NCBI GenBank assembly: GCA_030704615.1
Contig: JAKLZA010000243.1
Span: 1-21,000, forward strand
Direction: 5' to 3'
DNA length: 21,000 bases
Source: Takakia lepidozioides
Lineage: Eukaryota; Streptophyta; Takakiopsida; Takakiales; Takakiaceae
The notes under the pieces are model-generated. The model was not told the origin of the DNA. It did not search any database and saw nothing but the letters and a program-made list of their open reading frames with translations. Shown piece by piece: positions 9,801 through 20,160 of the stretch. How positions within the stretch are numbered: the first letter of the stretch is position 1; every line of letters begins with the position of its first letter. The position numbers were made by a program, and so were the translations under genes.

Positions 9801-12800
9801 TCTAGGGACTTAGCCCGAAAATGGCTAAGTCCCTGGACGGCAATAGGGCCTAGAACTGGAAAACGGCGCCGAATTTCCAGTTCAGGGCCAGCCACACTAG
9901 GGACTTAGGCCGAAAATGGCTAAGTCCCTGAACGGCAATAGGGCCTAAAACTGGAATATGGCGCCGAATTTCCACTTCAGGGCCAGCCAGTCTAGGGACT
10001 TAGGCCGAAAATGGCTAAGTCCCTGAACGGCAATAGGGCCTGGAACTGGAAAATGGCGCCGAATTTCCAGTTCCGGGCCAGCCAGTCTAGGGACTTAGCC
10101 ATTTTCGGAGCCCTGACTGGAAATTCGGCGCCATTTTCCCTAACACCACTTGAGGCCTCTAACATCCTGAAATGCCAGGACTTGAAAGAAAGGCAGCGCG
10201 TATGTACCTGTACAGAAGGCGCATTGCTGCTTTGTCCGCGTTCGGCTGGTCGGTGAACTCGTGGCTCCGGCGAGCATCTGCTATCTCCCGAAAGAATAGG
10301 TTGGTTTTGTAGAGCAGAAAGTACCTCGTCACATAGTCACGTAGGCTCTCTGCTGCAGGAGATATCTCCATCTTGAACTGATGTGCTTGTGTGTCCAGCT
10401 GCTCTTGCGCATTCGTCGTCACCTGTGGAGATTGTCCATCAGATCGCTTTCTCAAAAAATACAATGAATCCACCCCCTACTAGAGTAGAAGCCCCAAACG
10501 AAGCGTGGGGAAGTACCTGAAACCACCATGTCATGCGGTTCATCCACATGTCGAATGTGGGGTCAGAGAGTTTGTCCGGTTTGGGGAAGCTCCACATGTC
10601 CCTGGTACTTTGGGAACCATTCCAGATTTGGAGCCACCGGGTCTGTCCAACCACCCAGCATATTCGTAAGCGCCAAACACCACAAAAAGGAGTTGTTGCC
10701 ACCACAATTTGTTAAGAATGTATCACCTTTTCTGTTGCATCCACACAGGATGTGGCTAGACGATGGAGCTTCTCCAATGTCATCGTGGGCTTCAGAGCGC
10801 GAGAGTAGTGCTTCCCCACCTCCACCAGAAAGTCGGCACCAAGGGCGGGATCAGCTATGGCCACGTACTTTACCATCCGCGACTTGTACTTTATGCGGGC
10901 CCTCACCTCCGCAGCTTTGACATACGATTCGAGTTCCGGGAGGGTTGGATTCTTCTCCTCTGACTCCATGTAGAACCTCCGCGCATGTGCCAAATCCTGC
11001 TGTATTTTTGTCTGTCAAGAATGCGCACATAAGATTAGAGATCCTGCTCAACACAATTTCTTCTATTGGGGGAGGAGAGACAGATTAGCTCAACAAAACT
11101 GTCAGGAGCTTTACCCGAAATATGTAGTCCACCATGGCGTCGACGCTCAGCCTATACCAGGTTCTGTCTGCCTTTGCCTCCGACTTGCGCAGGAGGTCGG
11201 CACTGAGGGAATTGGCAAACTCTTGCACCCCCTGCTTCCCGACATCCTTCACTCGGAAGAGCATATGGGACAAGTTGGTGGCAATGAAGGCATTCTCAGT
11301 CACCCTGCAGTGCCACATTTCCATCAAACAATACTGAAATGGGAATTTTCATCATATATGAGGATTCGCAATGAAATGACTTCCAAATTCAAAGTCCAAA
11401 AGCGAGAGGGGTTGTAGCTTACGAGTTGATGTCGGCCATTGCAGCTTTGAGAAGACTGCGATCTTTGGGCCCCGCAACCTTCAGCACAACACAATCGACG
11501 GCGAAATGCCAATCGAGATCGTTGGGGTGGGCTTGGGCAATGTGCTCCATCCATGCCAGGAGGCGATGATTGCCGTCCCACACGTAGAACATCTTACCGG
11601 ACATGTGCTGGAAAAGAGGATCACTAGCAATCGATCTCTCGAACTCCTCATTTCGCGTTTGCCAATGGGGACCCCATTTGTCCACCTCATCGGAAGTGTG
11701 GGCACGGGAAGCTCCGTGGTCGTTCTCAATGGAAACGTAAAAGGCGGCAGACCCCATTCGATATCCATCCCGGAAAGAGAATTTCAGCTTGTCGATATCG
11801 CCTGGGAGGGCAGGTCTCACCACCTGCAATGACACCAAGCGGCAAAGGGGAATTCGAAGCTTGGCCGGGTACACCATGCCCCCCAGCACCCTGCCAATGT
11901 TGCTGTGGGTTGCCTCCAACATCTTGGCAGCGGCCAACTTCATATCCGCCTCAGACATGACGTCTGCTGCAGAGGGGTTTTCCGGCAGCCCACCAGGACC
12001 GCCAAATCCAGCCTGTATGCTCCGGGTTTGGGGCCTGGGGATGTCCGGGAGGATGTCATCCTGGTCAGAAACCTCCATGTCGTCCTCCTCAACAGGGTCA
12101 GCCACCTGCGAAACCACCTCCAGCACTCTCGTCGTCTCTACTGCCCTCTCCCTGGCTTCACCTCGAACTTGCACAATCCGTGCTCTTTCAGGTGTTCTTT
12201 CCTCTCCTCCACTCTCCACCGTATGGGTAATTGCGGGGGCTGCTCTTGCCCGCGATGGTCTAACCGGTGTGCTACTGCCTCTCTGTGGTGTCTTGTAGGG
12301 ATCCACCGTCTCTGTGGGTCCCTCGCTTACATTGGCATCTGTCATTTGGGCACCCCTGGCCTCTTCAGCTGCCTTTTGTCTTTCCTCCTGGCTAGCATTC
12401 TGTCTCGTCTGTTCTTTTGCCCTCTCTTTTGCCCTCTCACGGGCTTTCTGTTTCTTACTAGGGCTAGCAGCAGGGGAGCCCTCCAGGACGACCACCTTTG
12501 ATTGAGGCGAACTGACACCCTCGCGCGCACTGCTCACTCCCCCCTCCGCAGCCCGTGACTGCTCTCTCGCCGGGGATTGCATGTGCTTAGCTTTCTTCTT
12601 TTTCTTTGCGTGGGCGGGCCCTACTGCATGTGCATGAACAACCTCCATTGCCGGATCTGCTGTCCTCATGTCCTCACGCCCTTCACCTGCCATGCCGCCT
12701 GCACCAACCTCCCCAATGCCTACTCTGTCGTAATCTCGTTGCAAGTCCTCCCGTCCACCAACAAAAGGTTTAAGTTTGCCCTCTCGCCCCAAGTTGGGCG

Positions 12801-13447
12801 ATTCAAACATGCGATGAGTTGGAGCTGTCGATGATACCACCAGCGTGCCGGGCTCGTCGTCACTCTGTCATTGACAAAAATCGTGAAACCAACATCGGTG
12901 CAAAAAGCAGCATCGCAACGAGCAGCGCAACCACCATAGCAACAATCATGTAGCAAAATGAAAACATAACAAGTTTAGGAAGTATGGAGAGCCATGCAAC
13001 AACAATGAAACAAATGCAACCATTGCCTAAGAATGACATGCACAAGCAGCCTTCTCCAGAGCTGCCGGATTTGCACACGCATTGCAAACAATCTAAGGTT
13101 CACTCAACTATCTAAAGTTCACTCATACAGCAAAGCCAGGATGAAGATGCAAAAACAAAGCGAGGTAACAAAGCGAAAGCAAAAATAAATCGAACAAACC
13201 GAAAGCAGAAGTGGCTTGCCTGAGAGTACTCGGCTTCAGTTGGCGCAGGTTGTGAGCAAGACACTGGAATCTCCTGCTGGAGCTTCAGTTTGGCCATGCG
13301 AGAGATTGGCCGTCGTCCGTAGTACAGAGCTTTCAACTTCCGCCGCGGTCTGGATGTGAGGTCTCTCTCAGGAGAGCCACGCCCTTCAGGCGGCATAAGT
13401 CCCAGCCAAAAAGATCTCCTTTTTGGGGTACATGCCTGGAATACCAT
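6891..13447 (-). CDS. ParB-like / beta-class DNA methyltransferase-like fusion protein, 11 exons
   Basis: Spliced by eye: exons 13447-13220, 12864-11423, 11304-11115, 11011-10727, 10642-10517, 10422-10208, 9219-8805, 8748-8116, 8027-7763, 7678-7480 and 7350-6891. All phases agree and give about 1,485 residues. Introns are GT-AG, except intron 1 (GC-AG); intron 7 is only 56 bases. Residues ~163-169 form a KKKKKAK nuclear-signal-like cluster, followed by a charged helix (~211-247). Residues ~412-557 look like a ParB/sulfiredoxin fold: IPLCRL, then DGNHRLLAW at 506-514. Residues 829-967 are unrecognised with a basic end. The methyltransferase part shows motif IV as LLDIPDGE (DIPD at 1093-1096, not DPPY), a PWRYSRTRSP segment near 1233 as motif X, DLTCGTG at 1261-1267 as motif I (SAM binding) and VFAFEPD (Glu 1284) as motif II. 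The order IV-X-I-II is the beta-class permutation of N4-cytosine/N6-adenine methylases. The C-terminus is highly acidic. Known family roles are DNA binding or nuclease for ParB and base methylation for the second domain; activity here is unproven because motif IV is altered. The start is uncertain: the ATG at 13447 is the first supported one. Confidence 0.75.
9247..10110. repeat. nine tandem ~95-bp hairpin units inside intron 6 of the methylase gene
   Basis: CCGAAAATGGCTAAGTCCC recurs at 9247, 9342, 9436, 9531, 9626, 9719, 9815, 9910 and 10005, giving a 93-96 base period. Each unit begins with GGCTAAGTCCCT and ends with its inverse AGGGACTTAGCC, and has a GGCGCC centre flanked by AACTGGAAA and TTTCCAGTT, so each can fold as one long hairpin. 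The array is closed by an inverted, shortened copy at ~10097-10140. It lies wholly within an intron (9220-10207), so it does not interrupt the protein. Confidence 0.9.
12865..13219 (-). other. intron 1 of the ParB-methylase gene, GC-AG borders
   Basis: The donor is CAG|GCAAGC at 13220/13219 and the acceptor is GACAG| ending at 12865. GC-AG introns are a recognised minor class whose donors resemble CAG|GCAAGT. Both neighbouring codons are complete (phase 0), linking the end of exon 1 (TEAEYSQ) to SDDEPGTL of exon 2. If this splice is wrong the protein would start inside exon 2, for example at the Met of RMFESPNLG. Confidence 0.5.
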
Positions 13448-13639
13448 GTTAAGCCAAGTTTAGCATGAGATTTAGGGTACGTGTCCAGGAAGCCATGCGT
13501 CGCCAGCCCGAATAATAACCGACGGCCGTCGACATTTATTGCCCAACTGCGCAATTAAATGTCGGATGAAGCCCTCCATGTCGGATGAAAATCGACGTAA
13601 ACAGTCCCGGAATTTCCAACGTAGAGGTAATTCGGAGCG

Positions 13640-14470
13640 CTGCACGATGGAATTCCGGCGCCGGATTTCCATCCTGCAGGTAATTCGGAGCGCAGCAGGA
13701 TGGATATCCGGCGCCGAATTCCATCCGCGGAGGAAGGGCGGCGCTGGAAATTCCCTCACGCAGGTAATTCGGAAGCGCGCGGATGGAAATCCGGCGCCGA
13801 ATTTCCATCCGCGGAGGTAGGGCGGCGCTGGAAATTTCCCTCACGCAGGTAATTCGGAAGCGCGCGGATGGAAATCGGCGCCGAATTTCCATCCGCGGAG
13901 GTAGGTAGCGCGCCGAATTTCCTCACGCAGGTAATTCGGAAGGCGCGGATGGAAATCCGGCGCCGAATTTCATCCGCGAGGTAGGGCGGCGGTGGAAATT
14001 CCCTCACGCAGGTAAGGTAATCGGGAGCGCGCGGATGGAAATCCGGCGCCGAATTTCCATCCGCGGAGGAGGGCGGCGCTGGAAAATTTCCTCACGCAGG
14101 AATTCGGAAGCGCGCGGATGGAAATCGGCGCCGAATTTCCATCGCCGCAGGTAGGGCGGTGTGCGCCAAATTTCCTCAAGCAGGTAATTCGGCGCGAATT
14201 TCCATCCTGCCAGGTAATTCGAATCCGGATGAATGGAAATTCGGCGCCGAAATTCATCCAGCAGGTAATTGGAATCCGTGGATGGAAATTCGGCGCCGAA
14301 TTTCCATCCTGCAGGTATTCGAATACGGATGATTGGAAATTCGGCGCCGAATTTCCATCGAGCAGGTAAGTCGATCCCGCATAAATGGAAATTCGGCGCC
14401 GAATTCCATCCTGCAGGTAAGTCGGAATCGGTGCCTATGGATATTCGGCGCGAATTTCCATTCGGCTGTA
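13640..14470. repeat. tandem palindromic units, ~83-bp then ~51-bp period
   Basis: GGCGCC centres flanked by GGAAAT..ATTTCC arms recur at 13710, 13793, 13877, 13959, 14045 and 14127 (period ~83), then at 14243, 14292, 14343 and 14395 (period ~51). Each centre is part of the near-perfect palindrome GAAATTCGGCGCCGAATTTC. The spacers share GCAGGTAATTCGGAA-like sequence. The long ORFs here merely translate the repeat. The block lies between the starts of the two divergent genes. Confidence 0.9.
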
Positions 14471-14935
14471 TTTCTGCCGGAGGAATTACCTTCGTGCAGG
14501 TAATTCCCAATAAGAATTACCTTCGTGCAGGTAATTCCAGATGAGAATTACCTTCGTGAAGGTAATTATGGACGAGGAATTACACGATTGGAATTACGAG
14601 GAAGGTAATTTCATCTGGAAATTACTTCACGAAGGTAATTCTCATCTGGGAATTACCTGCACGAGGTAATTCCGTCGCTCAGAAATACATGGCGAATGGA
14701 AATTCGGCGCCGAATATCCATACGGCACGATCCGACTTACTGCTGGATGGAAAATTCGGCGCCGAATTTCCCATCAGCCGGGATTCAATTACCTGCAGGA
14801 TGGAAATTCGGCGCCGAATTCCCATTAGGCGGGATTCGATTACCTGCTTGATGGAAATTCGGCGCCGAATCTCCATCCATCCGGGATTCCACTTACCTGC
14901 TGGATGGAAATTCGGCGCCGAATTTCCATCCGGGG
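14225..14935. repeat. large imperfect inverted repeat centred near 14590
   Basis: The left side (~14225-14566) reappears in reverse complement on the right (~14615-14935) with spacers as well as palindromic units in mirrored order. Examples are GCAGGTAAGTCGGAATCGGTGCC before TATGGATATTCGGCG on the left, and the matching inverse around 14695-14745 on the right. The core is built of AATTACCTTCGTGCAGGTAATT-type elements separated by CAGATGAG. Arms are about 300 bases with indels and mismatches. Such a structure could extrude a cruciform or yield hairpin RNA. Confidence 0.75.
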
Positions 14936-15640
14936 GATGGTCTCTGTCGGAGAGGTGCGCCTCTCCGCCGCTCTGTTGGATATTCGGTGCCGAATTTCCG
15001 TCCGGGGGTTGAAATATGACGGCAGGTGCCGACCTCTCCCTTCTCCCCGACTGCATTGGAACGGCCCCGAATTGAAATTCGGCGCCGTTTTCCCATCTGT
15101 GGAGTTTTTATGTCGGCCAGTTTTCGGTCTGACCCCCCGACAACACTTCCTTTGGGGGGGCCCGGATGGAAATTCGGCGCCGAATCTCCGTCCAGGGGAT
15201 GTTCTCTGTCGCACACTCGCCGGCCTCTGCGCCCGAGGCGACTTCATCCGGGCGTCCCCTGTTCGATATTCGGTGCCGAATTTCCGTCCGGGGGTTGAAA
15301 TGTGACAGCCAAGTGCAGGCCACTCCCCCCTCCCCGACTGCATCCGAACGCCCCGGATGGAAATTCGGCGCCGTTTTTCCATCTGGGGATGTTTTTATGC
15401 CGTCCAGTTTTCGGCCTGACCCCCCGACACGACTCCCTTTGGGGGGACCGGATGGAAATTCGGCGCCGAATCTCCATCCAGGGGATGTTCTCTGTCGCAC
15501 ACACTCCGGCCTCTGCGCCCGAGGCGACTTCATCCGGGCTTCCTCTGTTGGATATTGGGTGCCGAATTTCCATTCGGGGGTAGTAATGTGACGGCACGGT
15601 GCCGGCTTCTCCCCTTCAGCCGTCATCATCCGGACGGCCC
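14935..15640. repeat. three tandem ~265-286-bp units with GGCGCC/GGTGCC palindromes
   Basis: GGATGTTCTCTGTCGCACAC occurs at 15197 and 15483 (period 286), with a diverged first copy at 14935. Each unit also has a GATATTCGGTGCCGAATTTCC element, a GGGGTTGAAATGTGACGGC-like segment and a second GGAAATTCGGCGCC element. It sits between the inverted repeat and the transposase gene, and no gene is supported in it. Confidence 0.85.
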
Positions 15641-15876
15641 CCCACTTTCTGACTGCATACCGTTGGCAGTTATTGCGCAAAGACGAGGGGCCGCATTCCG
15701 GAGACAAGGTTCATTAACACTCTGACTGTGGATTTTTGAGATAGTTGGCTCCCTGGATTTGGATCAGGCTTCGTCGCTCGGACAAATCGGCATCGCATTC
15801 ATTCCCATCGCTGCACCCCCTTCTACCAGGGAGCTTCCCCGCACGCCATCCTGGCAGTCTTGTGTGCACATCTCCC
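15641..15876. other. short unique stretch upstream of the transposase
   Basis: No repeat units and no recognised gene. This is where the transposase promoter would be expected; I see no clear TATA box. Confidence 0.4.
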
Positions 15877-18800
15877 ATGGCGGAAAACCCGAGCGCTACA
15901 GTGTACTGCCCTCCTCACGAGCATAGAGCTTCATTTCCGTGCAGAGGGGACACCTGCCGGGTGATGGAGAAATATCTGTGCGTTCGATACACCTGAAACC
16001 GGGGTCGGTTTTTTTTGGAGGAGGAAAGGAAGGACTCAAACGGCCTTGTTGTCGAGAGTATTGTTGTGCTCCACGATGATTTCGGCGATGGCAGGGAATG
16101 GCGAGTTCCACCATCGGACAGCGTCATATACAGGGCTGTTGGGGACTTCATTTGCCCGCCAAATGCACCGTCTATCCTGGCGCCTTCCACGAAACAATCC
16201 GCGAATCAGAGAGTGGGTACCTCAAAGAGAGAAGTCCGCAACGAAGTAAATCCAGAGCCGAACCCATCCATGAAGACGACCGAGAACCGGGTTGTTCACA
16301 ACCTGTCCGACTCAGACGAGGTCATGGAAGTTCCGAGGTCGTCCTGGAGATCAGGCAAGTCCTCAATGGACGTCAGTGGAGGAGGGAGTCATATTCCCAG
16401 CACGAGCACCGCAGTTCGATCTATTCTAGAAATTCTGCGAGGGCTTCACCTGGAGGGACACCGGTCGGAGCTGGCCGGGCTGGACTACAGCAAGTTCGCA
16501 ATTAAATCGGTTACATGCCTTCCCGCCGACGTCGACGGTAATATCTTCTTTGAGTTCCCTCCTCGGGCGGACTACTCGAGGGCGTCCGGAATGTTGACAG
16601 ATATGGATAGAAAACATGACGGTCATCCTTGGTGCGTTACCAAAACCACCAGCATGAAGATGCTTGATGGTGTGCGGGTGCGCTACGTTGTTTGTGCGGG
16701 CGCGTTGCGGTGTTTCTCCCCAACTTGCTTCCACTTTAAATCCAGAGGTCACAGGAACGAGACCGATTGGACAGGCACAGCTCACCAACCATTTCGAGCT
16801 CAGGAGAAGGTTCCGAACTCCACATTTAAGTGTGCGCATTGCAAAGAACCACCACACTGCATGTCTGTTTGTAATGCCAAGCAGTTCTATGTGTTGCACC
16901 GTTTCCCTGACCTCACCCGAGCTTGCATACACGTTGGTTCCCATTGTCACAAATTGGCGAGGGGGAACTCGCGGGAGGCTGCCCACGAAGCAGAGCAGCT
17001 CGTTCAGGAGGAGGTTAAGTTGAGACCGGGTGCCAAACCCAAACAGATACAGCTCCAAGCCGCCCATAAGATGGCATTGGCCAGAATTATGTCGGAAGAC
17101 GGCTCCGATAGAGTTCCTCTCGACGAGAAGGAAATGGAGGCATTGCTGGAGTCGGTGTCCCACGTATGTTCACCGAATGTCCGAAACCACATTGTCTCAT
17201 GCAAACAGAAAATTGGGCGTGGCTCGGATATGCACTCCATTCTGGAGGTGAAGCGACGATGTGGATATGACTACATTCATGGAAGTAGGTTTCCAGGACA
17301 AGGGACTGAGGCAGATCGTTGTTTCGTATTCAAAATGTCCACGTGTGGACCTGGCAGTGGCGTCGAACTGGTCGACAGGATGACGAGTGGGAACTTGTCA
17401 AACAGTTGGGTCATGTTCGACCATATCAAGCGAATTACAAATCACCAGTGGGTGACAATGGGTGCACATGTCTACGACACCCACTGCAGGATGCTAATGA
17501 CAATTGCTATTTGTGAGATGAAAGGAGAGGACACACAATCGGAGATGCTTCTTTGGCAGGGAATAAACGAACAGATGGCCAAGGCGGGATTGCCCCCTCC
17601 CAATTTCCGTGGTTTCATGGCGGACAACGCACAAGCAAATTGGGCTGCCATCCGAAGGGTGTACGGGCAAGACCCCAATGTTCCCATGGAAGGCAAGGAG
17701 AGATCTTGTGGGTTCCATTTTCTGCAGAGCCTTTCGCAGTACACAACCAGGCTCGTGGCGCCAGATTTCAGAGAGGAGCACCGTTCCATGTGCCTTGCGT
17801 GGAAGCGCGCTCCCACCTTGGATGATGCAGAGACACAGTTTGCATGCATACGGGCTTGGTGGACATCGTCAGGTGCTGTAAGGAAATCAGACGAAGGAGC
17901 AATGGTCAGTTGGCGAGCATGGTGGCATTATCGTTTCCTCCAGTTCGGCGACTATATGCGGGAGGTGAGTTGCACGAATTCGCGTCCCGTTGGATATTAT
18001 TCTTGGCCATATTTGTAACTTGCTTGTAACCTCAACATGTGCTTGTGCAGGAAATGTGTCTCGACTCCGACACCGACATGCCCACGACAAACATGGCCGA
18101 ATCAGTGCACTCTTCCTGGCGTGCCTCCTCTGCGGCGCATCTGGTGGACATCCTCACTGCCACAACGGAGGACATTGTGAGGTCAATTATGCAGCAATGC
18201 AGGTACAACGAGTTCTTGAAAGGGAAACAGTGGGGCTTGGGGCCGGACAGGCAGGAAATGCTGATGCGGACTGCCTCCAGATCGAAGAATCCTCGGAAGT
18301 GGGCGGCGGCCTTGCGAGAGGGCCTTCGGGACACGCCATTGCTGCGAAGAGGCCAACATTTGGAAGGAGATGTTCATACCCGTCCAGTGAGACGAAGACT
18401 TGACGAGGCACCTGGCGGAGAAGAGGATTCATGGCGAGCTGACAAGAATATTCGCACGCTCCCTCGTGGTCCGGTGATGTTGTCCGAGGAGGTCTCGTCG
18501 AGCACCGGAAGTCCTGCACGTTCAAGATCGCCATCTCCTTTGAGCACAGGGCGCGTGCCCCGGCAACATAACGAGCCATCTGTAGTAAAGCAATACAACA
18601 TTCCCATTGTGGAGACAAGAGTGTCGGAGTCACAGTGGAGAATTGCGAGGACATTGCCGGCATTTCGAGGGAAGTGTTGCGCCATCCGGGTGGATACGAG
18701 AGCACGCTGTGGTGAGATGATTCGGAGGAACCCACACGGTGCTGTACCTGCACCTTGTTTCAGCGGCAGATTTTTGACTCCCACATTTGCTCACGCCACA

Positions 18801-19469
18801 ACGCAGACATTTTGGTTCTGTAGGCACGACATAATGACCTGTGTATTTGGCAAGCCCAAGTACGGGATTCAGGGAATGCCGGAGCCTCCGGGCGTCTGGC
18901 CTGTTGCACCGGGTTGCAGCCTCTCTCAGAATGAGGCGGATGCTCTATCTGCAGCAGGATTTCGAATGGTGCAACGCACAGACATCCCGGCCCACGCATT
19001 TCCGGTTCCTCAGACCCAGCCATTGCAGACTGCTCGGTCCAGTAGAGACGGATTGGACAATTCTGCACATCCCACAATGCGATTCGGAAGAGTGAAGAGA
19101 CGACACCCTCCCAACAAGTTGAATGAGACTCGGATTGCCAATGCTCTTGGGATGGCTTGCACTATTCAGAGCTCCGTGGACGTACCCCCACCCGGCCTTG
19201 GGCGTGTGTATCGGATGGCAACGGCCGGCTCGGCTGTACGCGACGATGTATACACAATTACGATTGGAGTGGAGCCGACTTGCAACTGTACGGACTTCTC
19301 GTTGATGGAAGCAAAGAAGGGTTCGAAGTATTATCCGTGCAAGCATCTGTATTACATTTACCTGAAGAGGTTGAGGATGAACGTGACTATTGATGACTTT
19401 ATTCATGCACCGGCGTTGAGCGTGAACGAGCTGCACAAACTCCTCCTTAGGGATTCCAGAAATCATTGA
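15877..19469 (+). CDS. MULE-like transposase with N-terminal Cys/His fingers and C-terminal SWIM finger
   Basis: Best model: ATG 15877; exons 15877-15960, 16021-17964 and 18051-19469; 1,148 residues. Intron 2 (17965-18050, GTGAGT..GTGCAG) is clear, with phase 0 on both sides. Intron 1 (15961-16020, 60 bases, GTGATG..T8GGAG) is proposed because the frame otherwise meets a TGA at 15994-15996. Without it the gene would have a premature stop, or would start at the Met codon at 16270. Residues ~253-330 hold Cys/His clusters (C253, C259, C264, H266; C299, C302, C308) resembling the WRKY-GCM1-type fingers reported in some plant MULE transposases. The catalytic region shows D495 (MFDHIKR), D563 (GFMADNAQ), a C591-x2-H594 motif (CGFHFLQSL) and a likely glutamate near E632, in keeping with a DDE transposase of the MULE family. 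Residues 1087-1108 form a SWIM finger (C-N-C..16..C-K-H). The role would be excision and reinsertion of the surrounding element in the nucleus. The frame shows no other defect, so it may be functional. Confidence 0.8.
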
Positions 19470-19619
19470 TGGGGCAAACGGAATCCTCCATATGGATATT
19501 TTCAAATGCATTTTGCTGTATCAGACTTTTTTTTTTGCAGTGTAATGAAATGCACCCCAAAACTCCTGGAATGAGGCAATATTCCATTCAAACTGAGATC
19601 CAACAGAAGCAGTTGTGGG

Positions 19620-19990
19620 GCCATTTCTGGAAAAATGGCGCCGAATTTCTCTTTTTGGGGCCGAAAACTCGCTAAGTCCCAACATGCACTGGTACCTGTG
19701 TTTGGGAAAATGGCGCCGAATTTCTCTTTTTGGGGCCGAAAACTGGCTAAGTCCCAACATGCACTGGTACCGTGTCTGGAAAAATGGCGCCGAATTTCTC
19801 TTTTTTGGGCCGAAAACTGGCTAAGTCCGAACATGCACTGGAAAAATGGCGCCGAATTACCTGTCATGAGGGGACCTATAGCCGCGGAATTCGGCACCAT
19901 TTTTCGCCAGACAGACCTATTGCCGCGAAATACGTCGCCGTTTTTTCAGGTTACGGACCCTATTACCGCGAAATTCGGCGCCATATTTGC
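19620..19990. repeat. ~75-bp tandem repeats downstream of the transposase, then three inverted variants
   Basis: GGCGCCGAATTTCTC recurs at 19637, 19712 and 19786 (period 74-75), with a truncated unit at 19848. The units share CCGAAAACTGGCTAAGTCCC with the intron-6 array (CCGAAAATGGCTAAGTCCC there) and add CAACATGCACTGGTACC. From ~19880 to 19985, three related segments (CCGCGGAATTCGGCACC, CCGCGAAATACGTCGCC, CCGCGAAATTCGGCGCC) run in the opposite sense. No gene is supported here. Confidence 0.9.
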
Positions 19991-20160
19991 ACATGTCGCT
20001 GGGAATTGGCATGAGCGGAAGACGAAATCATGAGCACAACTGTCAAAAGTGCAATTTTCCCTTCAAGGGGCCGAATAATATATTTGTTTTTCCTGACACA
20101 TTGCATTAAATTATTGTTTTTTATTGTTTTTTATTTTCGAAATTTGTACTTCTGCTCATG
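19991..20160. other. AT-rich stretch inside the right end
   Basis: Contains CATGAGCGG and CATGAGCAC boxes at 20010-20036, then an A+T-rich run (about 20075-20150) with repeated TTATTGTTTTTTATT. No coding sequence. It may belong to the subterminal zone of the element. Confidence 0.5.

Noticed and set aside
9247-10140. CRISPR-like array
   Set aside because: Units are tandem and near-identical along their whole 95 bases with no variable spacers, no cas genes, and they sit in a eukaryotic intron.
11789-12505. Plus-strand ORFs of 169 and 198 residues
   Set aside because: They are antisense shadows of the large ParB-bearing exon 12864-11423, with no recognisable domain.
12860-13087. Hydrophobic 75-residue minus-strand ORF resembling membrane segments
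   Set aside because: It falls in intron 1 of the methylase gene and has no other support.
6891-13447. Bacterial contamination or a phage gene, suggested by the ParB-methylase architecture
   Set aside because: Ten spliceosomal introns with matching phases and an AATAAA signal show a eukaryotic gene.
13472-15707. Many overlapping long ORFs on both strands with repeated peptides such as GNSAPNFHP and RRRISI
   Set aside because: They are six-frame translations of the GGCGCC palindromic repeats; open frames recur with the repeat period on both strands and no family is recognisable.
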